DNA of 64,000 bases from Chrysophaeum taylorii (GCA_029834535.1 JAQMWT010000040.1:248001-312000); one strand, 5' to 3'. Shown: positions 38,254 through 49,167, counted from the first letter of the stretch. The notes: a model not told the origin generated them from the sequence alone. Numbers and translations are program-made.

Positions 38254-38937
38254 ATGGAGAACGAAAAATGCCGAAGACGGAGCCCTCTCCGAGTGCGCGA
38301 GGGTATCGCGTGGACGCTTGCGATCTGCGTTGCGGCGTACGCCTTGACGCGGCCCCGGTGTCCGTACGTTTGGAACGGCGGAAACCCCAACGGGACTCCG
38401 CGCGGGAGCTGCTGGGTGGGGGCGCTGGACGGGTACGCCATGTGCACGCCGTCGCTCGCAATCGACTTGGTGATCGAGTCGGGCGAGGACGGCGTGATTC
38501 TCGTTCTTCGGCGCGACAGCGGACTCTACGCGACGATGGGGGGGTACGTAGAGGTCGGGGAAAGCCCGCGCGACGCCGTCAGACGAGAGCTCGGCGAGGA
38601 GACTGGCTTGGATCTTGTTGGGGAGCCGACGCTTCTCGGGGTGTATGGGGACCCTCGTCGAGATAGGAGGCGCCACACGGTCTCCATCACGTACATCGCG
38701 AGGACGCGGGGCCACCCGCGCGCGGGCAGCGACGTCAAGTCCGTCGAGGTCGTGCCCTTCGACGAGCTCCCGCGCATCAGCCTCGCCTTTGACCATCGAA
38801 CGATCATCGACGATTATATCGTGTGGCGCCAAGCAGCACCGCGAGAGCCCGTCGTCGTCGTCCGCCAGCGTCCCACGGGAGGAAAGAGCAACAAGGTGGA
38901 CGACATTCAACGGGACACCTGTCAAATAAATAATTAA
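38254..38937 (+). CDS. Membrane-anchored Nudix hydrolase
   Basis: A 227-residue Nudix protein. The Nudix box GGYVEVGESPRDAVRRELGE followed by ETGLDL fits G-x5-E-x7-R-E-U-x-E-E-x-G-U, so the metal-binding Glu residues are intact. An N-terminal hydrophobic segment (IAWTLAICVAAYAL, about residues 18-32) suggests a membrane anchor or signal. The C-terminal ~35 residues are polar and not part of the fold. Substrates of the family (nucleoside diphosphates linked to X) cannot be told from the box alone. The start at 38254 is the first ATG in frame. Confidence 0.88.
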   Translation: MENEKCRRRSPLRVREGIAWTLAICVAAYALTRPRCPYVWNGGNPNGTPRGSCWVGALDGYAMCTPSLAIDLVIESGEDGVILVLRRDSGLYATMGGYVEVGESPRDAVRRELGEETGLDLVGEPTLLGVYGDPRRDRRRHTVSITYIARTRGHPRAGSDVKSVEVVPFDELPRISLAFDHRTIIDDYIVWRQAAPREPVVVVRQRPTGGKSNKVDDIQRDTCQINN

Positions 38938-39187
38938 ATCTAGACGAGGCGGGACGATGCGATGATGATGTTGTTGCTTGGTACGAGGCGCGCGTACAAC
39001 TAACTAACTAACTCGTTGTTGTCGGAAAGAGACCGTGTAGCGTTCGTTGAAAAATTGAACGCCGTTGTAATCATGTGGTAGATGGCAACGTCACGATCCC
39101 TTCGTTGTACAGAGTAGAAAGAGATACATACTGATGTGAGTTTTGTGTTACGATCGCCTCCACGGTTAGAGAGTGGTCGCCTCGCGC

Positions 39188-42100
39188 ATGAAGACGGCGT
39201 GGAGTGGTGAAGCCGCCGATGGTGTGGGGGTGGTCGCGGAGGGATGTCGGAGCGGCGGCGGCGCGCGGCTGAGCGAGGTGCCGGCGCGGTGGGAGGTGGC
39301 GCAGCAGGTGGGCGATGCCGTCGTGGATTGGCGGCACCGCGAGGGGAAGGAGAGCGGCGTGGTGGTCGGAAGCAGCAGCAACAACAACAACGGATCGTCG
39401 TGTCGCAGCGTGCAGGCACCGGCGACGCCGCCGCGAGGGGGGTCGAGCGAGAGCGAGGCCCTGCGGGCGGCGCGGCTCGCGACGCCGACGACGACCCCGT
39501 CGGCGGCGGCGGCGCCGAAGGGGTCGTCGTCGGCGTCGTCGAGCAAGGGCGTCCGCGAGGAAGAGGAGGCCCCGGAGGAGGGTATGTGGCGCGGGACGAC
39601 CCCCCGCGGTCCGTCGGCACCGACGTCGGGGTCGGCGCCGTGGTCGCAGGCGGAGGACGAGGAGCTCGCGCGGCTGGTGACGGCTCGCGGACCGCGGCGG
39701 TGGCCGACGATCGCGGCGGCCATGCCCGGCCGGACGGGAAAGCAGTGCCGGGAACGGTGGCACAACCAGCTGGACCCCGCCGTGTCCAAGGCGCCGTTCA
39801 CGGTGGACGAGGTGAGGACGATATTGGTCGAGCACCACAAGCGCGGGAATCGGTGGGCGGAGATCTCGCGGCTTCTCCCGGGCAGGACGGACAACGCGGT
39901 GAAGAATCACTGGAACGCCTCGCTCCGGCGGCGGTTCGAGCGCTTCGTGGCCGAGGAGGTGCGGCCCAAGCTCGCCGAGCAGCGGGCCTCGGAGGAGGCG
40001 GCCGCGTCGTGCGAGCCCGACGCCTCGGCCTTTCCTTTGCCCTCGGGCAACGAGGCGACGGGCAGGCGCGACGAGTCGCGCGCCGACTTCGAGCTCTCGG
40101 GTCCGCTCTTGGAGAAGGCCCTCGCGGCCTGCGTGGGGGGCGCCTCGCCGGCTCCCGCCGACAAGCGTCCCGCCGACAGCAATAAATCCCCCGCGCGCAA
40201 GCGGCAGCGCCGCTGGCACGTCGCGCCCCGTTCGATCGACGCCGACGCGCGAGACGACGACGACGGCGGCGAAGGAAGCTCGGAGGTCCTCCTCCTTCGC
40301 AAGGAGGAGCCAGCGAGCGAGGAGGCGCCCGACGCCGCCGCCGCCGCCGCCGCAGAGAGCCGCCAGCATCCCGAGGAGGCGAAGAAGAAGAAGAAGAAGG
40401 CTGCCGCGGCGTCCGGCGGGTTCTTCTTCGCGACGTCCGACGAGCGACCGGCGTCGCCTAAAAGAAAACCCCAAGTTGAGGAAAAGGCGCCGTCGACGCC
40501 GTCGAAAAAGTTCGGGCGGAGCGCGGCGGTGGTGGTCGAGCGTCGGCGCTCGCCGCTCGCCTGCGAGGCGCTACCCTTGGCGCGACCGCTGACGGCGTTC
40601 GAGCAGAACGCGGCCGAGGCGACGGCGCGCGACCTCTGGGAGCGCGTGTGGCCGCTCGCGACCGGGGCGGGGCACTCTCCCCCCAAGCCGGGGTCGGGGG
40701 CGGGCTCGATGCCCTCGGTGTCGGCCGCGGGCTCGATTGCCGCGGGCGGCGCGGCCTCGGGCCGCGCGCGCCGATGGACGGCCGAGGAAGCGACGCGCTT
40801 TGGCGAGCTCGTGGCGCGCAACCGCAAGGACGCGGTCCGCGTCGCGCGAGAACTCGGCGGCGGTCGCACGGTCGGGGACGTGCTGGCTTTCTACTACGGC
40901 CGCTGGAAGCAGACGGAGGCCTACCGCGCGCTCAAGGCGAAGACGCGCGCCGAGGCGCCGCCGCGGCCGCGCGACGACGCTCTCGTCGGCCGCGGCGCGC
41001 GGACGGCGGCCAAGCGCGCGCGCGAACAGCAGAACGGCAAGCCCGCGTGGGACACCTTTTTCCTCAAGCCGCCGCGCGACAAGGCGGCCCCCCTCGCGCC
41101 GGTCGACGACGACCTCAAGACCTCGTCGGCGCTCTTGCTGCTCCGGAGCAAGCCCGAAGAAACCGTCGAGGAACCCGAGGATCGCGTCCTCCTCGAACGG
41201 CTCGTCTGGCCGCCGGCCGTCCTCTACGCGCGCGTTCGCGGCGAGGTCGTCGGCTTCGACGGCCACGAGTGGTACGTCGCCGCGGGCGGCGAGACGATCG
41301 CCGAGATATGCGCGCGGTTCGGGGTGTCTCCCGACGTCGTCGCGGCGGTAAACACGCTCGCGCGCCGCCAGCTCGAGCCGCGCGCCTCGGTCGCGCGCTC
41401 GTCGACGCGCCTCGAACCCGGCGCGATGGTTTTGCTCCCCGGCGCGCGGTCCGTCGCGCCCCCGCCCTCCGACCGCCTCCGAGGTCGCGAGGGCGAAATC
41501 ATCGACTACCTCGACCGTCGATGGTACGTCGCCCGCGAGTGCGAGACGATAGACGACGTCGCCGGCTTTGGCGTCCTCGTCTGCGAAAACGACGGCGACG
41601 ACGACGACATGGCCGACCGCCTCGTCGTCGAGGCCGCCTCCGTCGACGAGCTCCGGCCCGTCCGCCGCGCGCGACCCCTTCCCGCGCGCACCCCGCTCCC
41701 CCTCCCCGACCGATGGCCGGCCGACTCGCCCTGCCGCGTCCTCCCGCCGCGACCGCGCGACGCCGACGACGTCGCCGCCCTCCGCCGCGGCGCCGTCCTC
41801 GTCGAGGACTCGGACTCGCGAGACTCGCGAGACTCGCGAGACGCGCGAGACGCGCGAGACGCGCGAGACGCGCGAGACGCGCGAGACGCGCGAGACTCGG
41901 AATTTTTCTCTGGGGGGGCGCCACAAGACTCTCTCCCTGCCGTCACGCCGCCGCCGCCGCAGCACAAAAGGCGACACTGGTGCGCCGCGCGCGACAACGA
42001 GACGCCGGCCGCGCTCGCCCGCCGCTACGCGGTCGACGTCCGCGAACTCCAGCGCCTCAACGAGCTGACGCCCTACGGGCCCAACATTCGCCGCGGGGAG

Positions 42101-43129
42101 CCCCTCGACGCGGGCACCCCCGTCCTCCTCCCCGGCGCCGACTCCTCCGCGGACCTGTCGTCCACCAGCCGCCGCGACGCCGCTCCGCACCCGACCAAGC
42201 GACGTCGCCGCGACGACGACGATTCCCAACAACAAAACAAGCGGCGCGCGACCGCGACGCCGCCGCCTCGAAATTCGTCTTCTTCGACGACCAAGAACGG
42301 CCGCGCCTCGCCGGCTAAGTCCCTCTCCCACCACAAGTTTCCGTGCGCGGCCTGCCGTCTCGTCGCCGGATCGGCGAATCGCTGCCGCCGCGAGCTCCGC
42401 CACGCCGCCCCCGCCTACAACGCCCTCCCGGTCGTCGGATCCCGCGTCCGCGTCAGATGGTTGCCCGAGCCCGACCTCGACGCCGGAGCCGCCGCCGCCG
42501 CCGTCAAGCGCTCGCGCCAGCGCGCATCCTGGTACTTCGCGACCGTCGTCGCCGTCGAGCCCCTAAACGACGACGACGACGCCGCCGCTTCCGCCAAGGA
42601 CGAGGACGACGAGTCGGTCGCCAGCAAGCTCCCCGAGAGGGCCAAGGTCTCGGTGTCGTACGACGACGACGGCGGCGACGACCAGGTCGACTGGCCCGAT
42701 TCGGACGCCGTCCTCCTCCCGCCTCAGCAAACGCACCTCTCTCGCTCGGCGAACGTCGCCGCCGACCAGACCTCGCTCCTCGATCGACGCTTCCGCTTCG
42801 ACGACGAAGACGAATCCCCGGGCGGCGGAGCCAACCGCGTCTACCGGGTCGCCGACGTTTTCTACTCGGTCGAGGAGGGTATCGACGGCGTCGTCGTCCA
42901 GTACGTAGAAGCCCACCGCCCAGACGATTCGGACGCCTTCGAGTGGGCCGCCTACGCCGACTTTCTTGCCAAAGCCACCTTGCTCTCGCCAGACGCGACG
43001 CCCCACAACGGAAAGCCGAAGAAGCGCGAGTCGGCCAGAGCCCGCGCCAGGCTCGAGAACAACGCCGCGCTCAACGGCGCCGCCCAAGACCGACGCGCCA
43101 ACCTCTCGCCCCGCAAGCGCCGCCGCTGA
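39188..43129 (+). CDS. Large Myb-SANT protein with LysM-like and Tudor-like domains
   Basis: 1313 residues, no intron seen. Two Myb repeats near 150-248: [20 protein letters not shown] with [20 protein letters not shown], and [20 protein letters not shown] with [20 protein letters not shown]. These have the R2R3 Trp spacing, with Phe in the usual first R3 position. A SANT domain lies near 527-580 ([20 protein letters not shown]). A LysM-like domain near 694-752 reads [20 protein letters not shown], then VVAAVN and VLLPG. A partial repeat near 777 reads [17 protein letters not shown] third near 930-983 reads [20 protein letters not shown], then LQRLNEL and VLLPG. A Tudor/Agenet-like segment near 1080-1179 reads [24 protein letters not shown] and [10 protein letters not shown]. 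Likely a nuclear chromatin or transcription factor. Arg-Asp repeats lie at ~876-903. Confidence 0.85.
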   Translation: MKTAWSGEAADGVGVVAEGCRSGGGARLSEVPARWEVAQQVGDAVVDWRHREGKESGVVVGSSSNNNNGSSCRSVQAPATPPRGGSSESEALRAARLATPTTTPSAAAAPKGSSSASSSKGVREEEEAPEEGMWRGTTPRGPSAPTSGSAPWSQAEDEELARLVTARGPRRWPTIAAAMPGRTGKQCRERWHNQLDPAVSKAPFTVDEVRTILVEHHKRGNRWAEISRLLPGRTDNAVKNHWNASLRRRFERFVAEEVRPKLAEQRASEEAAASCEPDASAFPLPSGNEATGRRDESRADFELSGPLLEKALAACVGGASPAPADKRPADSNKSPARKRQRRWHVAPRSIDADARDDDDGGEGSSEVLLLRKEEPASEEAPDAAAAAAAESRQHPEEAKKKKKKAAAASGGFFFATSDERPASPKRKPQVEEKAPSTPSKKFGRSAAVVVERRRSPLACEALPLARPLTAFEQNAAEATARDLWERVWPLATGAGHSPPKPGSGAGSMPSVSAAGSIAAGGAASGRARRWTAEEATRFGELVARNRKDAVRVARELGGGRTVGDVLAFYYGRWKQTEAYRALKAKTRAEAPPRPRDDALVGRGARTAAKRAREQQNGKPAWDTFFLKPPRDKAAPLAPVDDDLKTSSALLLLRSKPEETVEEPEDRVLLERLVWPPAVLYARVRGEVVGFDGHEWYVAAGGETIAEICARFGVSPDVVAAVNTLARRQLEPRASVARSSTRLEPGAMVLLPGARSVAPPPSDRLRGREGEIIDYLDRRWYVARECETIDDVAGFGVLVCENDGDDDDMADRLVVEAASVDELRPVRRARPLPARTPLPLPDRWPADSPCRVLPPRPRDADDVAALRRGAVLVEDSDSRDSRDSRDARDARDARDARDARDARDSEFFSGGAPQDSLPAVTPPPPQHKRRHWCAARDNETPAALARRYAVDVRELQRLNELTPYGPNIRRGEPLDAGTPVLLPGADSSADLSSTSRRDAAPHPTKRRRRDDDDSQQQNKRRATATPPPRNSSSSTTKNGRASPAKSLSHHKFPCAACRLVAGSANRCRRELRHAAPAYNALPVVGSRVRVRWLPEPDLDAGAAAAAVKRSRQRASWYFATVVAVEPLNDDDDAAASAKDEDDESVASKLPERAKVSVSYDDDGGDDQVDWPDSDAVLLPPQQTHLSRSANVAADQTSLLDRRFRFDDEDESPGGGANRVYRVADVFYSVEEGIDGVVVQYVEAHRPDDSDAFEWAAYADFLAKATLLSPDATPHNGKPKKRESARARARLENNAALNGAAQDRRANLSPRKRRR
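41815..41899. repeat. 9-bp tandem repeat encoding Arg-Asp-Ser/Ala units
   Basis: About nine copies of GAGACTCGC or GAGACGCGC inside the Myb gene, encoding RDS/RDA triplets. The unit keeps the frame. The two variants are grouped (RDS first, then RDA), which points to recent local expansion. Confidence 0.9.
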
Positions 43130-43717
43130 ACCGCCCTGCCTGCCTGGGAACCTGAGAACCTCAACCTCAACCAAACGCCCCCGAATGCTGCAACCAACCT
43201 CCTTCCTTCCTTCCTTCCTTCCTTCCTTCCTCATAGCGGGCAAAATAGTTTGTTACTTCGTCCGTTCGCCCGCTCCCGGCTCTTTTGCGCGTGGAGCACG
43301 GCCGCCGCGCCTCGTGCTGCTGCTCCCGCCCGCCTCATCCTACTACTACTACTACTACTGCTACTACTACTACACCTATCGACGGACTGGAGGACGATCC
43401 TGAGACGATTTGTCCGACGATCCTCCGGCCCCCACATAACATAATGTGCTATGATATCACGTTGTGCATATGACCTGCGCGGTCGTCGGTCTCCTTCGTC
43501 CAACACCTTCAGCTGCTGCTGCTGCTGCTGCTGCGACGACGCGGGGCGGCGTGCGACGCGCCGAGGACTAGAGATCAATGCGCCGCCGCCGCTGCCTTTA
43601 TAAAGCAGCAAGGCGACGAAACCAGACCCCACCCACACGAGGAAGGAAGGAAGTAAGTGGGGGCATCTCTTCGGACGGACCGCCGGACACCTTAATAATA
43701 AATCGGCACGCAAGCAC
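43130..43717. promoter_or_regulatory. Upstream region of the SNF5-HMG gene with a TATA-like site
   Basis: The gap holds a (CTTC)n tract (~43201-43232), (CTA)n and (CTG)n tracts, and TATAAA at 43599-43604, 114 bp before the SNF5-HMG start codon. The TATA call is by position and sequence only. Confidence 0.35.
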
Positions 43718-45228
43718 ATGGCGGGGTCGGCCGCGGCGGCGTCGTTCCTACCGCAGGCGCTCGTACCCGTCGTGCTGGATATCGACAGCGCCGGTGCGAG
43801 GTACGTCGACTCTCTCCTCTGGTCGGTGTCCGAGCGGGAGATGACCCCCGAGCAATTCGCGTCGGCGACCTGCGCCGACCTCAGACTGCCGGGGGACTTC
43901 GCGGCGCTGATCGCGTCCTCGATCCGGCAGCAGCTCCAGCACGCCGCGGCCCTCGTGCGTCACGCGACCTGCCGCGAGCTCGACGAAGACCCGCTCCTTC
44001 CGCGCCACGTCGTGCTGCGCGTCGACGTCTTATTCAACGGCCAACGGTTCCGGGATGACGTGCGCTGGGACACGCGATGTCCCCGGAACACGCCCGAAGC
44101 CGTCGCGCGCCAGACCTGCGCTGACCTCGCGCTCGCCAAGCCCTTCGACGCCGCAATCGCCTTCGCGATGCGCCGCGAACTCGTACGCGCGGCCCTCGGT
44201 TGCGCGGCCGTCGACCCCCGCGGCACCCCCCGCGCCTCCTCGCCCGCGACGCTCCCGCGCCAGGACACCCTCATGACCACCTGGCGCCCGCGCACCTCCT
44301 CGGTCCTCGTCGCCGCCGCACCGAGGACCGTCGACGACTCCTCCCTGCCCAGCGTCGCCAGGCCCCCGCAGCTCGCGCCCGCCCTCGCGGGCGGCGGCGC
44401 TGCCGCCACCAACACCGCGCCCGTGCCGATGGCCGCCGACGCGCGCTCGTCGGTCCAGCAGACGGGGGAGGAGAAGACCCCGCGTGCGATCAACCCCTAC
44501 ATCATGTTCTCCTCGCGCCATCGAGGCCGCGTCTCTCAGGAAAACCCTTCCCTCTCCACCGTGGAGATCTCCAGGATCATGGGCGAGCTCTGGTGCGTGT
44601 TTGTTTCACGACTCTAGGTCACGTCGGTGGATGCAGGAGGTCCATGTCGAGCGATAAGCGCGAGATGTACGAACGCCTCGCGCGCGAGGAGAATGTCAAG
44701 CGCCTCGCCGGCGTCAAAAAGTACGTCGCCCCGTGGCTCGCTGGCTGGCTAACCCCCCTCCCCAGGCCGCTCGTACCAGGAGTCCCGCAGCCGGCGGGGG
44801 GGTCCTCCTCGCGCAGCGCGCCGGCCCAGCTGGGGATGCCACCGCCCATGCAGCAGCAGCCGCAGCCGCAGCACCAGCAGCAGCAACAACAGCAGCACCC
44901 GCCGGGGGGCCTGCTCGCGCCCACCCATCCCGTCCCGCGCGCCCCCCCACGACCACCCATGCTCCACGGCGGGGTCCCGATGCAGCACCAATTACAGCAA
45001 CAGCAGCAGCATCTGGTGGGGCCTCTGCCACCACCACCACCACCCGTGCCGCCACAACACGCGATGGCCGCGAGACCCCGAGGAAGTGGCGGAAAACCGC
45101 CACCCGGGGGAGTCGTCGGAGTCCCGCCACCCTTGCCGCCACAGCCGTCGCATATGGTGGGGCCACGGGCCCAACACCACGGGGCGAGCACTTCTGCGCG
45201 GCACGGGGGCGACGACGAAGAAGCTTGA
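43718..45228 (+). CDS. SNF5/SMARCB1 core subunit fused to an HMG box
   Basis: Three exons (43718-44592, 44637-44720, 44766-45228) over introns of 44 bp (GTGCGT...ATGCAG) and 45 bp (GTACGT...CCCAG, with a CTAAC branch-like site) give 473 residues. SNF5 repeat 1: VPVVLDIDSAGARYVDSLLW, then EMTPEQFASATCADLRLP and IASSIRQQLQ. Repeat 2: VVLRVDVLFNGQRFRDDVRW, then ARQTCADLALAKPF and IAFAMRRELV. These are the paired SNF5 repeats of SWI/SNF remodellers. After a linker comes an HMG box near 252-312: AINPYIMFSSRHRGRVSQEN, then ISRIMGELW, joined across the intron to RSMSSDKREMYERLAREE. The tail is Gln/Pro-rich. The second intron is in frame, so retention would add 15 residues. Confidence 0.9.
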
Positions 45229-45399
45229 CATTTTCATGCACGAGGAAGGAAGGCTGGCTGGCTTGTTTGCTTGTTGCCTTAGAAGGAAGGAAGGAAGGAG
45301 GGGTGGATGGAATCAGCTTTTTTTTTGGGCAGGACACCTGCGCACCAAAAAAAAATAGCACTGCTTAGTTAGGTAGTTAGTTAGTTAGTTACAGGCGGG

Positions 45400-46180
45400 T
45401 CCTTACTTCTAATTGGGAAATGTTTGTCCGTCTGTTTGTCTGTCTGCTTGTTTTTTGAAGGTCGTCTGCTAAGAGGGGGGAGGTGCGTGTGGGTGCTTGT
45501 TGGTTTTGGTGTGTTGTGTGGGGTATGAAGGATGTGCCTGACGGGCGTAGATAGGGGTATGCGGGACCTAGTCGGGGTCATCGCCGAGTCGTGGGGCAGG
45601 CGAAGAGAGGACGAGCCCCGCCCGTAGGTCGTACGCATGCTGCCGCCGGACGTATGTGCGACGAAGGGTGACATCCTGCTGGGATCGGGCGGCCTGGGTG
45701 GGGCTCCACGACACGGGTGAGGGCGGTGAGGGCACAGCGCGCCCGGCCCAATGCGTTGGCGATCCCCCACTCACGTTAGATGCGGCGAGTTTGGGCCGCC
45801 GCCTTTGCCTCTGTGAAGTTGGTACAGCCGCTTTCCACCCAGGTTCGCGCAGCGATGCGCTCTGCGCATGTTTGGGCGAGGGCGTGGCAGGCCGCGCTGG
45901 CTGGCCTCACCAAAGGCACCAAAGACGAAGCCGGCGACGGTGCCGTACCTACGACGTAGCCGCTGTTCGACAGGGCCCAAGAAGCCAGGCGGTGGTGCTG
46001 TACCCGGCGGGGGGTTGATGGCGTCGATGCCGCGGGTGTGAGCGAGGTATTCGGAGTGGACTTGCGCTGCAATGGTAAATGGCTTTCTGTAAAGGTCGAC
46101 TGCGCTAAGAGGGGGGGTGTGATGAAGGATGTGTGTTGTTTGGCTGTCTGGCCAAGTAGTAGTTAGTGAGAGTAATTTCA
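45400..46180 (-). mobile_element. 5'-truncated LINE-like tail copies
   Basis: On the minus strand one reads VFGAFGEASQRG, CAERIAARTWVESGCTNFTE, KAAAQTRRIYREWGIANALG and RARCALTALTRV, the same protein block as at 16640-16830 and 49280-49626. The 3' end (left side) has CTGCTAAGAGGGGGG next to a TGTC/TGTT tract at 45425-45450. A second short tail with CTGCGCTAAGAGGGGGGG lies at ~46098-46130, so two insertions may be stacked here. No intact coding sequence. Confidence 0.65.
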
Positions 46181-46397
46181 AGGGTCATGATGTTGACCTT
46201 GTGAGTATAGTGGAAAGCGTGGATGTGCGCTAGACGGCAGCACGTGCACAGTAGTTAAGAGTTATTATATAATCGGTTGTCAACGGAATCATTGGGGCGA
46301 GAAAACGGTCAAAGAAATCCTCGACGACTTCTCCGGCGAGTGAGTCGAGGTGAAGTGGGATCTGCCGCAAGGTTTGCGCGGGGTTTCGCGCGGACGA

Positions 46398-47951
46398 ATG
46401 GGCCACTGGAGAGGAGTGGTTGTTGCGCTGAGTTACAGCGGCGTTGTCCTCCAGGTCGGGCGGTGTTTGGTAAATCCGCAGGTTCCCCCTCAGTTTCGTG
46501 GCCACGTCAGCCTGGGTGCGACGCGTATGGTGGCTATTGACGAGCCATCTGTGCCCCCGCTGCACAACGGTTGGGGGCACCAGGACGAAAACCCGCGGTG
46601 TTTGGGGCAAGAGACGGTGGTGAGGGCGCTCGAGGAGCTGAAACGCGGTCGCGCGGTAGTCGTGACGGACGACGCGGACCGAGAAAACGAGGGCGATCTG
46701 ATCTTTGCCGCCGAGCTCGCGACGCCCGAGACGATGGCGTTCGTGGTTCGGCATACCTCGGGGGTCGTGTGCGTCGCGTTGCGCGGCGATCGTCTCGACG
46801 AGCTCGCGCTGCCGGCGATGGTAAGTCGAAACGAGGACCCCAAAGGGACCGCGTTCGCCGTGTCGGTCGACTTGAGGGGACACGGCGTGACGACGGGGAT
46901 ATCGGCGAGCGACCGCGCGAAGACCATCAAGGCCCTCGCCGACCCCCGGTTCTCGGCGGCCGACTTCTGCCGGCCGGGGCATCTCTTTCCGCTGAGAGCG
47001 AGGCCCGGCGGCGTCCTCGAGCGAGGCGGACATACCGAGGCTGCCGTCGATCTAGCCGTGCTCGCGGGCCTCTACCCCGCCGGGGCTCTCTGCGAGATTG
47101 TGCGCGACGAGGACGGCGAGATGAGCCGCGGCGAGGATCTCGAGCGCTTTGCCAAAGACCACGGCCTCGTCGTCACCACCATCGAAGACATCCGAGCCTA
47201 CCGTCGCCAGCTCGAGACGAATTCCTCGGATCCGCCCGTCCACGTGGCGCGCACCACCAAGCGAATACGCCTTCCGACGAAACACGGCGAGTTCGATGCG
47301 ATCTGCTTCATCGAGGCGGGGACTGGCCTCGAGCACGTCGCGCTCGTCCGAGGAGAAACCTTGCCGATGGACGACGACGACGACGACGACGACGGCCTCG
47401 CCGCCGTCAGGACACCACCCTCCGACGACGACGAGGAGCAGCCGCGTCCCGTGAGCCCGGACTCGTCCCCAGAACGACGCGTGCCTCTCGTGCGCGTCCA
47501 CAGCGAGTGCGCCACGGGCGACATATTTGGATCGCGACGGTGCGACTGCGGCGAACAGCTCGAGCGCGCGATGATCGACATCGCCGCCCAACCCAGCGGC
47601 ATCCTCCTATACATCCGTGGCCACGAGGGTCGCGGCATCGGCCTCGGCGCCAAGCTCGAGGCCTACGCCCTCCAAGACCGCGGTCGAGATACCGTCGATG
47701 CTAACATCGACCTAGGCTTCCCCGTCGACGCGCGCTCCTACGACGCCGCCGCCGCGATTCTCGTTCGCCTCGGTATTACCGAGGTCCGCCTCATGACCAA
47801 CAACCCCGCGAAATGCGACGCGCTTCGCGCGGGAGGCATTGCCATCAGAGAACGCATCCCCATCATCACCGCGCCCAACAAGGACAACTACAACTACCTC
47901 CTCACCAAGCAGCGGAAGATGGGGCACGTCCTCAACCTCAAAGACGAATGA
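46398..47951 (+). CDS. RibBA: Bifunctional riboflavin enzyme RibBA (DHBP synthase / GTP cyclohydrolase II)
   Basis: A 517-residue protein catalysing the two entry steps of riboflavin synthesis, plastidial in algae. The DHBP synthase part (about 65-275) has VVVTDDADRENEGDLIFAAE, SGVVCVALRGDRLDELALPA, GVTTGISASDRAKTI, RPGHLFPLRA and RGGHTEAAVDLAVLAG. The GTP cyclohydrolase II part (about 290-515) has VRVHSECATGDIFGSRRCDC (the three zinc Cys), IRGHEGRGIGLGAKLEAYAL, VRLMTNNPAKCDAL and a late HVLNLKDE. A ~35-residue acidic/Ser-Pro insert (poly-Asp) splits the start of the cyclohydrolase part. From ATG 46398 a hydrophobic N-terminus looks like a signal peptide; another in-frame ATG is at 46529. AATAAA-like sequence follows the stop. 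Confidence 0.95.
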   Translation: MGHWRGVVVALSYSGVVLQVGRCLVNPQVPPQFRGHVSLGATRMVAIDEPSVPPLHNGWGHQDENPRCLGQETVVRALEELKRGRAVVVTDDADRENEGDLIFAAELATPETMAFVVRHTSGVVCVALRGDRLDELALPAMVSRNEDPKGTAFAVSVDLRGHGVTTGISASDRAKTIKALADPRFSAADFCRPGHLFPLRARPGGVLERGGHTEAAVDLAVLAGLYPAGALCEIVRDEDGEMSRGEDLERFAKDHGLVVTTIEDIRAYRRQLETNSSDPPVHVARTTKRIRLPTKHGEFDAICFIEAGTGLEHVALVRGETLPMDDDDDDDDGLAAVRTPPSDDDEEQPRPVSPDSSPERRVPLVRVHSECATGDIFGSRRCDCGEQLERAMIDIAAQPSGILLYIRGHEGRGIGLGAKLEAYALQDRGRDTVDANIDLGFPVDARSYDAAAAILVRLGITEVRLMTNNPAKCDALRAGGIAIRERIPIITAPNKDNYNYLLTKQRKMGHVLNLKDE

Positions 47952-49106
47952 CGACCTCCTCGTGCTGGTTCTCTCCGATCAGTTCTCTGTGGTGCCTCCT
48001 CTCGACCACCTCGCACTCTTCGACAACCAAACAAAGCAAAACAATAAAAACCAATAAGGGGGCACCGCGTCCCCTTTTCTCTGCCCGTGCCTCTCCCCGC
48101 CTCTCCGCTTCACTCTCGCCTATTTATTATTTTGTTAACTGCAATGTACTCGTCGTCACTTTATACGATGATGTGAAGAAACCGGCGCTCTCAAAGCTGC
48201 AAACACGAGGAGTGGTGGCCTCAGAGAGGAACAAGCATCCCTGTGTTTTCTGCGGATGCCTCTGAGAGTGCGCGTCTCATCAACCTTTGCTCCCAAAAAA
48301 TGCACTCATACTCGACCTCGGGATAGTGGCGGTCCGTGTGGGCCGCTTCCCTTCATCCTGCGATCTTCTCGCAGTCGGCTTCTTCTTCTTCTTCTTCTTC
48401 TTCTTCTTCGAGTTCACCGTCGGATCGGAAATTTGTCGACGGCGCGACGTCTCCAGATTCTAACTAGCGAGACGAGGGATGCTTCCTCTCACTCTCTCTC
48501 TCGTGGGTTTTCGAATGATGGCCGATATACCCTCGTTCAAGTCGGACGCCGTGTCTAAGAAGACGAGGACAGCTCTGGTTCGTTTCATTTCCGGGCAAGT
48601 CTCCAAGGAGCAAGAAGACCATTTCCGTCCCATGCTGCACGAGGCGTGCAGACAGCATCGTTGTCGGCGAAGCCGCGACCTTGGGTAGTCAGTCTTGTTC
48701 TCAGCGGGGAGACGGCGGGAACCCGTATGAGCTTTTGACGCGAAAAAGACAAGGATCGTCATTCTTGTTGTCACGGCCGATATTTGTTTAACGCAACACC
48801 ACCGTCCAGGTCATCGTATTCGCCGTGGACGTCGGCAACATAGAGCTTCTTAAGCCAGGCGTGGTGGCGTTGGGCAAAGATGCGAAAAGCGACAAACTCG
48901 CCTCGCTGATTTCAGTCTCTATGAGACGCCGGGGGTACAAAAAGGAAACTGGTGCGTGTCGATGATCATATGACAGGACAGCAACGGGACCAACCTGCTT
49001 GACACAAACGACAGTCGCGTCGGAGGAGCCGTACCGAGATTATTGAGTAGCACGAGAAACTTTGTTTCAACACGACCTATCTGTTGTTCATCCACAAGGC
49101 CCGAAA
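47952..49106. other. Intergenic stretch, no recognised gene
   Basis: Contains an AATAAAAACC near 48041 that may serve as the RibBA polyadenylation signal and a (TTC)n tract at ~48381-48410. Short frames exist (48460-48774 minus, 48479-48688 plus), but I recognise none of them. Confidence 0.5.
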
Positions 49107-49167
49107 TCCTAACTACTAATCGACAGATGTTTGTCTGTTTGTCTGTTTGTCTGTTTGTTTGTCTGTC

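Noticed and set aside
40571-42403. 610-codon open frame on the minus strand and a 556-codon plus frame at 40648-42318
   Set aside because: Both overlap the Myb-SANT-LysM gene and show Arg/Ala/Gly-rich composition without domains; they are shadows of its biased codons.
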